Assembly: GCF_050410775.1 (NCBI RefSeq)
Contig: NZ_CP191229.1
Source: Erwinia sp050410775
Lineage (GTDB): Bacteria; Pseudomonadota; Gammaproteobacteria; Enterobacterales; Enterobacteriaceae
Direction: 5' to 3' (one strand)
Length of the DNA stretch: 64,000 nt
A program made the position numbers and the translations under genes. Of this stretch, positions 53,426 through 62,090 are shown one piece after another. Position 1 is the first letter of the stretch, and the number at the start of each line of letters is the position of its first letter. The notes under the pieces are model-generated. The model made no database searches. It saw only the letters and a list, made by a program, of their open reading frames with translations, and was not told the origin of the DNA.

Positions 53426-53998
53426 CTATTTCAGAATGGTAAAGGCGGTGGTGACGTGCTTCACGCCGCTGACGCGGCTGGCCACATCGGCGGCGGCTTT
53501 CGCTTCTGATTCCGTCACCAGACCGAGCAGGAAGACCTCACCGTTCTCGGTAGTCACCTTCACGTTTGACGACTTCACCTGTTCACTGCCCAGCAGCTGA
53601 GAGCGGATTTTGGTGGTGATCCAGGTATCAGATGACGCCGTGCCAAAGGTCACCTTGCTGCCGGTGCGGATTTCGTTATAAACCTCGGTCGCACCATCCA
53701 CGCCCATCGTAATCTGTTTGGCGCGGCTGGCTATCTCACTCGTTGGCGCCTGGCCGGTTAACAGCACTTTACCCTGATAGGCGGTGGCAACAATGTGCGC
53801 GTCGGTTTTGATCTGTTGATCTTTACTCAGCGCGTTACTGACGCGGAGTTCCAGCGTGCCGTCGTCTACCTGAGTTCCCATGGTCCGGGGATCCGTGGCG
53901 GTTTTCGTGGCGACCGCTGCGCTGCCCACAACCGCAGCCACACAGCCCTGTAGCAGCAGTGCGGTAAGAACAACGGCAATGGCGGAGAGTGCTTTCAT
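53426..53998 (-). CDS. dolP: outer-membrane lipoprotein DolP (YraP), two BON domains
   Basis: DolP is an outer-membrane lipoprotein that gathers at the division site, binds anionic phospholipid and supports BAM and amidase activation. The 190-residue protein has a signal peptide with lipobox LLLQGC. Two BON domains follow (about 48-115 and 123-190), each with the GxVxLxG type core (GKVLLTGQAP and GEVFLLGLV). It lies 9 bp after diaA in the yraN-diaA-dolP operon. Confidence 0.96.
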   Translation of the reverse strand: MKALSAIAVVLTALLLQGCVAAVVGSAAVATKTATDPRTMGTQVDDGTLELRVSNALSKDQQIKTDAHIVATAYQGKVLLTGQAPTSEIASRAKQITMGVDGATEVYNEIRTGSKVTFGTASSDTWITTKIRSQLLGSEQVKSSNVKVTTENGEVFLLGLVTESEAKAAADVASRVSGVKHVTTAFTILK

Positions 53999-54007
53999 GT
54001 AAGCTCC

Positions 54008-54598
54008 TTAAACGTCCTGGTGGGGAAACAAGGTGTTGTCGATCAAATCGCACAGGCAATTGACGGTTAACATATGCATTTCCTGAATCCTCGCGCTTCG
54101 GTGCGAGGGAATACGAATTTCCACATCGTGCGGACCCAGCAGGCCGGCGAGTTCGCCGCCGTCATAGCCGGTCAGGGCGACAATGGTCATATCCCGCGTG
54201 ACGGCCGCTTCAACCGCTTTCACAATGTCACGGCTGTTGCCCCGGGTGGAGATGGCCAGCAGAATGTCGCCAGCGTGGCCCAGCGCACGAACCTGCTTGG
54301 CATAAATTTCATCATGCAGACGGTCATTACCGATGGCGGTCAGCAGGACATTATCCGCACTCAGCGCGACGGCGGGCAGGCTTGGCCGTTCGGTTTCATA
54401 ACGGTTAATCATACTGGCGGCAAAGTGCTGGGCGTTGGCGCTTGACGTACCGTTGCCGCAGCTCAGGATTTTGTTGCCGTTGAGCAGGGACTGTACCATG
54501 GTGATTGCCGCCCGTGAAATGGCATCCGGTAACGCTTCGGCGGCGGCAATCTGTGTTTGAATACTCTCAGTAAAACAGACTTTTATTCTTTCCAGCAC
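54008..54598 (-). CDS. diaA: DnaA initiator-associating protein DiaA (GTG start)
   Basis: DiaA is a tetrameric SIS-domain protein that binds DnaA and helps it assemble at oriC. The sequence LERIKVCFTESIQTQIAAAE onwards is almost that of E. coli, and the SIS motif GNGTSSANAQHF is present. The GTG at 54598 is preferred over GTG 54607 because AGGTGA precedes it and the 196-residue product equals E. coli DiaA. It follows yraN closely. Confidence 0.96.
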   Translation of the reverse strand: MLERIKVCFTESIQTQIAAAEALPDAISRAAITMVQSLLNGNKILSCGNGTSSANAQHFAASMINRYETERPSLPAVALSADNVLLTAIGNDRLHDEIYAKQVRALGHAGDILLAISTRGNSRDIVKAVEAAVTRDMTIVALTGYDGGELAGLLGPHDVEIRIPSHRSARIQEMHMLTVNCLCDLIDNTLFPHQDV

Positions 54599-54612
54599 TT
54601 CTTTCACCTGGT

Positions 54613-55020
54613 TTATGGTGGCGAAAACGACTCCGCCGTAAATGCATTGGGCAACCAGTCAATTTCTGAGCCGGTTATGGCGACCACATCAAAACGGCAG
54701 TCGACGTTCTCCAGACTGGTTCCGCGTGCGCGCAGCCATAATGCGGCCGCGCGCAGCAGCTTTTGCTGCTTGCGGCGGGTGACGCTGGCCGCCGCGCCGC
54801 CGAACAGGGCGTTACGCCGGTAGCGTACCTCGACGAAAATCCATGTCTGCCGATCGCGCATGATCAGGTCGATTTCACCCGATCGGTAACGCACGTTCGC
54901 CGCTTCGAAAGCCAATCCTGCTTTCTCCAGCAGACGGCGGGCCTGCTGTTCATGCCGCGCCCCCGCCTGCTGACGACTCAGGATGCCGGGACGATTTGCC
55001 CCTGACGATACTGGTTCCAT
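54613..55020 (-). CDS. yraN: YraN (UPF0102), nuclease-like fold
   Basis: A 135-residue protein of the UPF0102 family, with a Holliday-junction-resolvase/restriction-endonuclease-like core: RSGEIDLIMRDRQTWIFVEVRYR carries the E-x(n)-D and E-V-K/R type residues. The Ala/Ser-rich GGAAASVTRRKQQKLLRAA helix follows. Its role is unproven. The first 43 bp overlap the end of lpoA, so it is translated from the lpoA transcript. Confidence 0.93.
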   Translation of the reverse strand: MEPVSSGANRPGILSRQQAGARHEQQARRLLEKAGLAFEAANVRYRSGEIDLIMRDRQTWIFVEVRYRRNALFGGAAASVTRRKQQKLLRAAALWLRARGTSLENVDCRFDVVAITGSEIDWLPNAFTAESFSPP

Positions 55021-57038
55021 GTCAACTTCCTGTTAATCACGCACTCCGGGGTTGCGCTCAGGCTGCCGGTTTCTCCCTGGATCCGGAAGCCCGGCATCTG
55101 CCGCATATCATCAAAATGATTAGCCAGCGTCCAGGCATCCACGCCCATCGCATAGAGGCGGACCAGCGAATAATCATTATTGAAGTTCTTCACTGCCTGC
55201 TGCATCAGCGCCGGGTTGCTGCCGGAAAGCAGCGGGATATCGCTAAACTGCACGCCATCCATCTCCAGGCGGTAGTCCGGTCCGGCACCCGCCTGATAGC
55301 TGCGCGAGCTGGCATAAATTTTCACCATGCTGCGGCTGCTGACGCGCATTGAGATCATCGGCTTAATCAGCGCCATTTCACTCTGGTTGGCGAGGATATA
55401 GACCGAATCCACGCTGCCGCCTTCCGCAGCCGGCGGCGTCTCCACGACCGGCGCCGGAATGGTCAGCCCCGCAATGGTCACTCCCTGCGGCTGCTGTGGC
55501 TGGACATCTACCGGCGTACCGGAAAGGCGCAGGCCCGCTCCGCTGTTAATTCCCTGCTTCAGCTCGCTGGTGGAACCAAACAGCTGTTGCAGCACGGTGC
55601 CGCCGCCCAGCGTTTGCCATTCCAGGGCGAAGGCCTTACTGACCCGGTCGCCCAGCGAACTGCGCGGTAGCATCAGCAGCGGCGAACGGACGCCCTGGTC
55701 CCACATATGATGGGCGGCATCCCGCGCTTCGTCTTCAGGAGAAAGCGCAAAGTAACACAGATTCGGATGGTTCTGGATGCTGCCCGGCTCATTCAGCGCA
55801 AGGATATTCAGCGGCGTTTGCAGGCCGTAGAGCTTTTCGACGTTGGATTTGATCAGGGGGCCGACGACCAGCGTTGCGCCATCCTGCTGGGCCTGGGTAA
55901 GGATCTGGTCGATGGGCTGCGAGCTGGTGTCGTAAATCTGCACCTGGGCCGAGCTTGATGGCGGGGCAGTCTGCGCGACATTGCCGTTCTGCGCCACGGG
56001 CTGAGCTGGCTCCTCAACCGGGGTGGGACTGGGTTCGCCATCAATATTGCCCGGCGCTTCAATTGGCGCGGCAGAAGGGCTAACGACCGCTGATGGATCG
56101 GTCGGGTTCGCTTCGGTCGCTGGCGCAGATGAGAGGTTCTCCGGCGCCTGTGCGGGTGCTGCGGACTGCGCCAGCACGCCGTTTCTGGCGTCGTTAAACC
56201 CCTTTTCGATGGCGTTAGCAAAGACCTGTGCCTGACCGTTGAGCGGCAGCAGCAGCGCAATTTTGCCGGTTGAGGATTGCTGATAGTTCTGCATCTGGCT
56301 CAGCGCCGTAGGCAGCATCTTCGCGCCGGGATTGTAAGGATAGCGGGTTTGCCAGTCGCCGATCGCCGACTTAAGCATCTCCGGGTCGCTGCTGTTAGAT
56401 TTATAAACGTTAAGCAGATCTAACCAGCCCTGAAGCGTGTTTTCATCGGCGTTGATAACCAGAGTGTTCATCTGTTCCGGCGTGATTTGCACCAGCGTTT
56501 GCCAGGTCGCATCAATATTCTTTTGCTTGTCGGCGGGATTGGAGAGCAGCGGCTCCTGCGCAATATAGGCACGCAGCACCTCAAGCGAAGGGCGACCCTG
56601 ACGGGTGGCGATCACCAGCTGGTAGTAGCGCGCTTTCTGCGTTTCAGAGAGTGCGCCCACCTCGATCTGGCTGAGCAGGGCATCGGCGCCGCTGAGGTTC
56701 TGCTGCACGATGCTTAACTGCGCTTTCAGCAGGTCGCTTTCCTGACGCTGCGTTTTGTTGAGCGTCTGCGGCAGTTTGGCGATCTGATCGACGGCCTGGG
56801 GGATCTTCTCTTCTTTCAGCAGCGCTCTGATTGCGAGTAATTGCCAGTCAACCTTGTTATCATCGTCGCTTTGCTGCATCTGTTGCAGATAGTAATCAGA
56901 AGAGCCCGTTGCTGCGCCCTGCACGTTTGCCACCGGCGCTTGCGGGTCCTGGCTGGTACACCCGGCAAAAAGGAGCGCGGCCAGCAGCAGGGGAAAGCAG
57001 CGTCCTGCTTTGTTATGAATGACTTTCGAAGGAAGCAT
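54978..57038 (-). CDS. lpoA: penicillin-binding protein activator LpoA
   Basis: LpoA is the outer-membrane lipoprotein that reaches through the periplasm to activate PBP1A. The 686-residue protein has a signal with lipobox LFAGC. An N-terminal TPR-like helical domain (to about 260) is followed by a low-complexity Ala/Pro/Ser/Glu-rich linker (about 285-355). The C-terminal periplasmic-binding-protein-like domain holds the PBP1A contact (VYILANQSEMALIKPMISM). Divergent from rsmI, with 62 bp between. Confidence 0.96.
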   Translation of the reverse strand: MLPSKVIHNKAGRCFPLLLAALLFAGCTSQDPQAPVANVQGAATGSSDYYLQQMQQSDDDNKVDWQLLAIRALLKEEKIPQAVDQIAKLPQTLNKTQRQESDLLKAQLSIVQQNLSGADALLSQIEVGALSETQKARYYQLVIATRQGRPSLEVLRAYIAQEPLLSNPADKQKNIDATWQTLVQITPEQMNTLVINADENTLQGWLDLLNVYKSNSSDPEMLKSAIGDWQTRYPYNPGAKMLPTALSQMQNYQQSSTGKIALLLPLNGQAQVFANAIEKGFNDARNGVLAQSAAPAQAPENLSSAPATEANPTDPSAVVSPSAAPIEAPGNIDGEPSPTPVEEPAQPVAQNGNVAQTAPPSSSAQVQIYDTSSQPIDQILTQAQQDGATLVVGPLIKSNVEKLYGLQTPLNILALNEPGSIQNHPNLCYFALSPEDEARDAAHHMWDQGVRSPLLMLPRSSLGDRVSKAFALEWQTLGGGTVLQQLFGSTSELKQGINSGAGLRLSGTPVDVQPQQPQGVTIAGLTIPAPVVETPPAAEGGSVDSVYILANQSEMALIKPMISMRVSSRSMVKIYASSRSYQAGAGPDYRLEMDGVQFSDIPLLSGSNPALMQQAVKNFNNDYSLVRLYAMGVDAWTLANHFDDMRQMPGFRIQGETGSLSATPECVINRKLTWNQYRQGQIVPAS

Positions 57039-57100
57039 ACTGTATCCAGTGATGTTTTTTTCAAGATGCTCAATATTAAATCGGCAATTCGGATCTCACA

Positions 57101-57964
57101 ATGAAACAACACGATCGGGCAGAGATTTCTGCCAGCACGCTCTATATTGTTCCAACACCGATCGGTAACCTGGGCGATATCACTCAGCGTGCGCTGACAG
57201 TGCTCTCAAACGTCGATCTGATCGCTGCGGAAGATACACGTCATACCGGGCTGTTGCTACAACATTTCGCCATCAATGCGCGCCTCTTCGCATTGCACGA
57301 TCATAACGAACAGCAGAAGGCGGAGTCCCTGCTGGCGAAGCTGCGCGAGGGACAAAGCATTGCGCTGGTTTCCGATGCGGGCACGCCGCTGATCAACGAT
57401 CCTGGCTACCATCTGGTGCGCCTGTGCCGCGAAGCGGACATCCGCGTGGTGCCGCTGCCGGGCGCCTGCGCCGCCATTACCGCATTAAGCGCGGCAGGGC
57501 TGCCGTCCGATCGTTTTTGTTACGAGGGGTTTCTTCCCGCCAAAAGCAAAGGCCGCTGCGATACGCTGCGCGCGCTTGAGCAGGAAGCGCGCACGCTGAT
57601 TTTTTACGAATCCACCCACCGTCTGCTGGAGAGTCTACAGGATATGGTGACGGTTTGGGGAACGGATCGCTATGTCGTGCTGGCGCGTGAAATCACTAAA
57701 ACCTGGGAAACGATAAAGGGTGCCCCGGTTGGCGAACTGCTGGCTTGGGTGCAGGAAGATGAAAATCGCCGTAAGGGCGAAATGGTGCTGGTGGTGGAAG
57801 GATATCATGCGCAGGAAGATGCGCTGCCGCCGGAAGCGCTGCGTACGCTGGCCCTGTTGCAAAAGGAGCTGCCGCTGAAAAAGGCCGCCGCGCTGACCGC
57901 TGAGATCCACGGTGTGAAGAAGAATGCGCTCTATAAGTACGCGCTGGAACAGCAAGAGGGGTGA
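57101..57964 (+). CDS. rsmI: 16S rRNA (Cm1402) 2'-O-methyltransferase RsmI
   Basis: RsmI adds the 2'-O-methyl group to C1402 of 16S rRNA, next to RsmH's base methylation. It is a tetrapyrrole-methylase-fold enzyme: LYIVPTPIGNLGDIT (about 13-27), AAEDTRHTG, ALVSDAGTPLINDPG and VVPLPGACA. Length 287 residues. Its stop codon overlaps the -35 box of rnpB, so the end of rsmI is also promoter DNA. Confidence 0.97.
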   Translation: MKQHDRAEISASTLYIVPTPIGNLGDITQRALTVLSNVDLIAAEDTRHTGLLLQHFAINARLFALHDHNEQQKAESLLAKLREGQSIALVSDAGTPLINDPGYHLVRLCREADIRVVPLPGACAAITALSAAGLPSDRFCYEGFLPAKSKGRCDTLRALEQEARTLIFYESTHRLLESLQDMVTVWGTDRYVVLAREITKTWETIKGAPVGELLAWVQEDENRRKGEMVLVVEGYHAQEDALPPEALRTLALLQKELPLKKAAALTAEIHGVKKNALYKYALEQQEG

Positions 57965-57989
57965 CAAACCGCGCGGAATGCCCTATTAT
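57961..57989 (+). promoter_or_regulatory. rnpB promoter
   Basis: GTGACA (57961-57966) and TATTAT (57984-57989) are separated by 17 bp; each differs from consensus at one base. Transcription would begin at G57997, the 5' end expected for M1 RNA. A GC-rich discriminator (CCGCGCC) follows, typical of growth-rate-controlled stable RNA promoters. Confidence 0.85.
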
Positions 57990-57996
57990 CCGCGCC

Positions 57997-58492
<496 letters not shown>

Positions 58493-58499
58493 CTTTCGT

Positions 58500-58526
58500 A
58501 AAAAACCCGCTCCGGCGGGTTTTTTG
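58500..58526 (+). terminator. rnpB terminator
   Basis: AAAAAACCCGC/GCGGGTTTTTT hairpin with a 4-nt loop directly after the mature RNA. Confidence 0.92.
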
Positions 58527-58783
58527 CTTTTCACAGGATAAAAATATGAATGACTGCCTGTAACGTTCTTAATGGCATAAGAGCTGCTTGTCGGTCAGCC
58601 TGTTGATGTTCAGTATCAGATGTCCGCTCCCTGAGAAATAAGCGTCGCGCTGGAGAGCGCCTTCAGGCATGTTGCGTTACGTGGCGGATAGCCTGGAAAA
58701 CAGAGTAACGTAACGACTTCGCCTGATGTCGGCAGAGTTAACCACAGTGCTGAAGCACTTCGTTCAACACTCTGCGTCAGCGC

Positions 58784-59086
58784 TTAATGCTGAATCTCAA
58801 TCTGCTGCCAGCCCTTTTTGAACATGCAGTCTTTCACCATAATTTCGCGTTGTGGCTTATTGGCGTCGCTCGTGGAATAGTCAGTATCGGTAGTTTTATG
58901 CTTACTGTCTTTTGAGGTGTATTTGCCGCTGATAACATTGTCAGGCGGTAACTCGCGTAAGGCCTGAGCCTGACAGTCGGTCTCCTCTATCGTCTCCTGC
59001 TGCTCCGAGGCGTCAGGCTTGACCCACTTATATTCCACACATCCAGTCAGGCAGAGAGTGAGTAACAGCAAAGTTAATTTTTTCAT
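58784..59086 (-). CDS. small putative lipoprotein, unrecognised
   Basis: A 100-residue protein with a lipoprotein signal (MKKLTLLLLTLCLTGC). The mature part is hydrophilic with two further cysteines (TDCQAQAL and VKDCMFKKGW) that could form a disulfide, and a Ser/Thr/Asp-rich middle (TSKDSKHKTTDTDYSTSD). I do not recognise the family; the DCMxKKGW ending is seen in several small enterobacterial lipoproteins. A 291-bp gap to rnpB contains nothing I can identify. The duplicated palindrome at 59209-59299 lies upstream. Confidence 0.65.
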   Translation of the reverse strand: MKKLTLLLLTLCLTGCVEYKWVKPDASEQQETIEETDCQAQALRELPPDNVISGKYTSKDSKHKTTDTDYSTSDANKPQREIMVKDCMFKKGWQQIEIQH

Positions 59087-59208
59087 GATGTGCTTTCCAT
59101 CAAAATCAGGTTTTTCAACGACCCGCTATCGATTCAAAATGACCAGCCTGGAAAAAATCGGTCAAGCAGGCGGTTTGACTGATACAGACAAATATCCATC
59201 AAAAAATG

Positions 59209-59299
59209 GACCTTCAGTGAAGGTCTCAGTCTGCTGATAAAGGTTGGCCCTGTTCCCGGAGCAGGCACTTTATCAATAACTTCAGACCTTCAGTGAAGG
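59209..59299. repeat. duplicated palindromic motif upstream of the small lipoprotein gene
   Basis: GACCTTCA-G-TGAAGGTC (59209-59225) is a perfect palindrome. GACCTTCAGTGAAGG recurs at 59285-59299, 76 bp away. The second copy overlaps a hairpin (AGTGAAG/CTTCACT) just past the yfaZ stop, which may be part of its terminator. Confidence 0.5.
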
Positions 59300-59316
59300 G
59301 CTTCACTATGGCCGAC

Positions 59317-59859
59317 TTAAAAAACCACCCCGCCGCCAATAAAAGGTCCATCAATAAGCGTATGGCCGGGCCGCCCATCTTTGCCATCAACGCCTGCGTA
59401 GCGATATCCCGCTTTTAGCGTCAGCGGTGTTATTGGCGTCCAGCTGATGCCGCCATCCGCTTCGACAAAGTTTTTAACGCTGTTAGCCAGGTGTTCTGGT
59501 GCGGAATAGCCTTCGCCATAAATCGCAAAATTACCCGGCAGGTTAAGCGTTACGCTTCCGCCGAGAGGAAATGCGATCCCGTTGTCACCTTTTTTAGCGC
59601 CTATATAGGTCGCCTTTGCGCCTGCGGAAAGCATTACGGGCCCAATTTCCAGATTATATCCGGTACCGGCTTCCGCGAGCTGAACACCATCAGCAGTGTT
59701 TTTAGTCCATTGGCCGTCAATGTAAAGGCCACTGGAAGACCTGCCTATCTCAGCCTGGATGTTAGAGAAGTTCTTACCCTGTTCGGCCGTTATACCCAAA
59801 GCCATCGCCGATGAGGAGGCGCATAACAGCATGCCGATGCCAATTAGTCTTGCTTTCAT
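59317..59859 (-). CDS. YfaZ family outer-membrane protein
   Basis: A 180-residue exported protein with a signal peptide (MKARLIGIGMLLCASSSAMA) and a mature part of alternating beta strands (YNLEIGPVMLSAGAKATYIG and others) ending in GPFIGGGVVF with a terminal Phe, as expected for an outer-membrane barrel. The composition and length match the YfaZ family. Whether it is the yfaZ orthologue or a paralogue cannot be told without context; here its neighbours are small lipoproteins. Function is unknown. Confidence 0.85.
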   Translation of the reverse strand: MKARLIGIGMLLCASSSAMALGITAEQGKNFSNIQAEIGRSSSGLYIDGQWTKNTADGVQLAEAGTGYNLEIGPVMLSAGAKATYIGAKKGDNGIAFPLGGSVTLNLPGNFAIYGEGYSAPEHLANSVKNFVEADGGISWTPITPLTLKAGYRYAGVDGKDGRPGHTLIDGPFIGGGVVF

Positions 59860-59926
59860 GTTCGCTAGCCTTTGATGATATTTTTAAAGTGTCAGTTAAG
59901 TGGTAAAGTTTTATCTTATTTGAATT

Positions 59927-60166
59927 TTATTTTTCGATGATTTCTTTAACGTCTTTTTGCTGTAGTTGATGCGTATTATTGTCAGCGTCTTTGTATGATA
60001 TCAGGCCTGTCTCTTTATCCTTTACGGGCTTGCCTTTCGTGGCAAGCATATGCCCGTCCTGGGTTGAGATAACGTAATCGCTTGAGCATGCTGATAGCAG
60101 CATAACAGCCACGGCGAGTAGGATAGGGGACAGAGATTTCTTACCTGGTGTTAACATTTTCATCAT
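59927..60166 (-). CDS. YgdI/YgdR family small lipoprotein (DUF903)
   Basis: A 79-residue lipoprotein with lipobox LLSAC. The mature domain SSDYVISTQDGHMLATKGKPVKD and YKDADNNTHQLQQKDVKEI is the small SH3-like beta barrel typical of YgdI/YgdR. The function of the family is not established. It lies 67 bp upstream of yfaZ on the same strand and may share a transcript. Confidence 0.85.
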   Translation of the reverse strand: MMKMLTPGKKSLSPILLAVAVMLLSACSSDYVISTQDGHMLATKGKPVKDKETGLISYKDADNNTHQLQQKDVKEIIEK

Positions 60167-60634
60167 TGATTCCTGTTATCATTGCCATGATGGCTGCTAT
60201 TTCTGGGCGCTTTATTCTTACTTTGTTTTTATTAAACTGGCCTGCAACGGATCCTGTTTTCTTCTTTTTAAGGTTTTGATATTGATCCAGGTCAGCTTAG
60301 CGCCAGCCCGCTAATGGGTATTCACCTTCGGCGAGGGCCTCCGGTTATTACTGGCTACGCATCGGGTCCTCTGAAAAGGGCTGGCGGCTGCTACATAAAC
60401 GGAAGGAGATATAAAACCAGCAGCGCTCTCCTTTTGTACCGGCGCTAACCTTTTACGACCCTGTCGATTATCACGCTTGCTGAAGCTAGCTTATACGGGC
60501 GCTATCAGCCTTTTCAGCCATAATGTAGATAAGAAGCAGCCCGTTTATCGCCGGAAACAGTTTTTTGCAGCACTCCTTTTCAAACGGAGTAAGATGGCTG
60601 CGATACCCTTTCGACAGGCGCAGGAGAATGCAGC
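60167..60634. other. 468-bp gap, no gene seen
   Basis: The gap lies between the divergent YgdI/R-like and YecA-like genes and should hold both promoters. I see no tRNA, known small RNA or credible ORF on either strand. Confidence 0.5.
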
Positions 60635-61210
60635 ATGAATACTGGACCCTTAACGGAAGAAGAACTGGAGTGGCTGGACAATGTTCTGCTTGAATATGGC
60701 AATGACGCCTCCGTCATGGACGTTTCTGAACTGGACGGCATGTTGACCGCCATTCTCTCCAGCCCGAATGTGGTGGAGCCGGCTCGCTGGCTGGCAGCGC
60801 TGTGGGGCGATGAAGAAGATCGGCCTGAATGGCCCTCCGATGAGAAGAGGGAGCGCTTTCAACAGCTGACCTGGCAGCATATGAACGACATTGCCGAAAG
60901 GCTGAACGATGCACCGGATCAGTTTGCGCCGCTGTTTGGCATTAGTGAAATGGACGGCGAAGAGTATACCGTCGTGGAAGACTGGTGTGTGGGCTACCTG
61001 CGCGGCGTAGCGCTGGGTGACTGGGCAGCGCTGCCGGAGCAGCAGCAGAAAGCGCTGGACGCCATTGCGCTTCACGGTATGGAAAGCCGCTTCTCCGAGC
61101 TTGAGCAGATGACGCCAGAAGCCTATATACAGAGCCAGAACGCGATTGGCCCGGCAGCGCTGACGCTGCATCGTTACTGGTTACCGCTGCGCGCTTCAAA
61201 ACTGAATTAG
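60635..61210 (+). CDS. YecA/UPF0149 family protein lacking the SEC-C tail
   Basis: The 191-residue protein aligns along its length with E. coli YecA (TGPLTEEELEWLDNVLLEYG, ELDGMLTAILSSP, VEDWCVGYLRGVALGDW, ALTLHRYW). E. coli YecA has 221 residues and ends in a cysteine-rich SEC-C zinc motif; here the frame stops before it and no PCPCGSG sequence follows in any frame nearby. The helical UPF0149 domain is complete. Function is unknown. Confidence 0.88.
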   Translation: MNTGPLTEEELEWLDNVLLEYGNDASVMDVSELDGMLTAILSSPNVVEPARWLAALWGDEEDRPEWPSDEKRERFQQLTWQHMNDIAERLNDAPDQFAPLFGISEMDGEEYTVVEDWCVGYLRGVALGDWAALPEQQQKALDAIALHGMESRFSELEQMTPEAYIQSQNAIGPAALTLHRYWLPLRASKLN

Positions 61211-61258
61211 GCCGCAGGCGGAATGGACAACGCCGGGCGTATGTCCCGGTATCTGCTG

Positions 61259-61963
61259 TCAGACAGGTAAATCAATCACCAGCGCCCGCAGCGGGGTGCT
61301 GGCCGTCAGCGTTACGCTCTCTTCTTCCTGAATAAACGCACCGTCTCCGCAAACCAGCGCCTGGCTGGAGCGGGAAGGCGTGCCGACAATTAACGCGCCG
61401 TGTATCGATTGCAGATAAGCCTGACGGCCATGCAACTCAATAGTTTCCACCTCGCCGGGTTCAAGCTGTAGCTGATGAACCCAGACCTGCTGACGAAGTT
61501 GCAGGCTGTTCTCCGCACCGTCCGGTGAAGCCAGCAGCAGATAGCGCTGATCGGGCGGCATAGCCAGACGCTGTACCGCCGCACTTTCACGCGTTGGGGC
61601 CGCATCCAGCCAGAGCTGCATACGCGTCAGCGCCTGTTCTTTACTGTTATTATGTTCACTGTAGCTGACGCCTGGCTGGGTAGAAAGCAGCAGCGCTTCC
61701 CCGCTACTGGCGGTAACGTGGTTGCCTTCGCTATCGCGATATTCCGCCTCGCCTTGCAGGATCAGATTCAGAACATCGACCTTTGGGTAGGTTCTGGGTT
61801 GAAAGGAAGCCCCTGGTGTCAGCACTTCTTGGTTGAGCACGCGTAAAGAGGCGTAGCCCAGTAATTTTGGATCAAAATAGTGGCCAAAGGAAAAGGTGTA
61901 TCGTGACTGTAGCCAACCGTAATCAGCCTTGCCACACTCTTGCGCGGTGCGACTGGTAATCAT
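61259..61963 (-). CDS. yhaK: pirin-like bicupin YhaK
   Basis: A 234-residue bicupin of the pirin family, very close to E. coli YhaK (TFSFGHYFDPKLLGYASLRVLNQEVL, EAEYRDSEGNHV, ALLLSTQPGVSYSEHN). E. coli YhaK is a cytoplasmic protein sensitive to oxidative/nitrosative conditions, and its gene is NsrR-regulated. It is divergent from the LysR gene yhaJ, with 127 bp between, as in E. coli. The expected metal-binding His set of pirin is incomplete in YhaK proteins. Confidence 0.93.
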   Translation of the reverse strand: MITSRTAQECGKADYGWLQSRYTFSFGHYFDPKLLGYASLRVLNQEVLTPGASFQPRTYPKVDVLNLILQGEAEYRDSEGNHVTASSGEALLLSTQPGVSYSEHNNSKEQALTRMQLWLDAAPTRESAAVQRLAMPPDQRYLLLASPDGAENSLQLRQQVWVHQLQLEPGEVETIELHGRQAYLQSIHGALIVGTPSRSSQALVCGDGAFIQEEESVTLTASTPLRALVIDLPV

Positions 61964-62090
61964 GAAATCCTCCCATCCGGCCGCTCGTATTTCCGGCCGT
62001 TTATGATGTTCTTATAGTAAGTTTCTGGACGCAGGATTGTTAGCCAGTTAATCTGCCTGGCATGTTCAAATTTACTGACAGAGAAATGCA

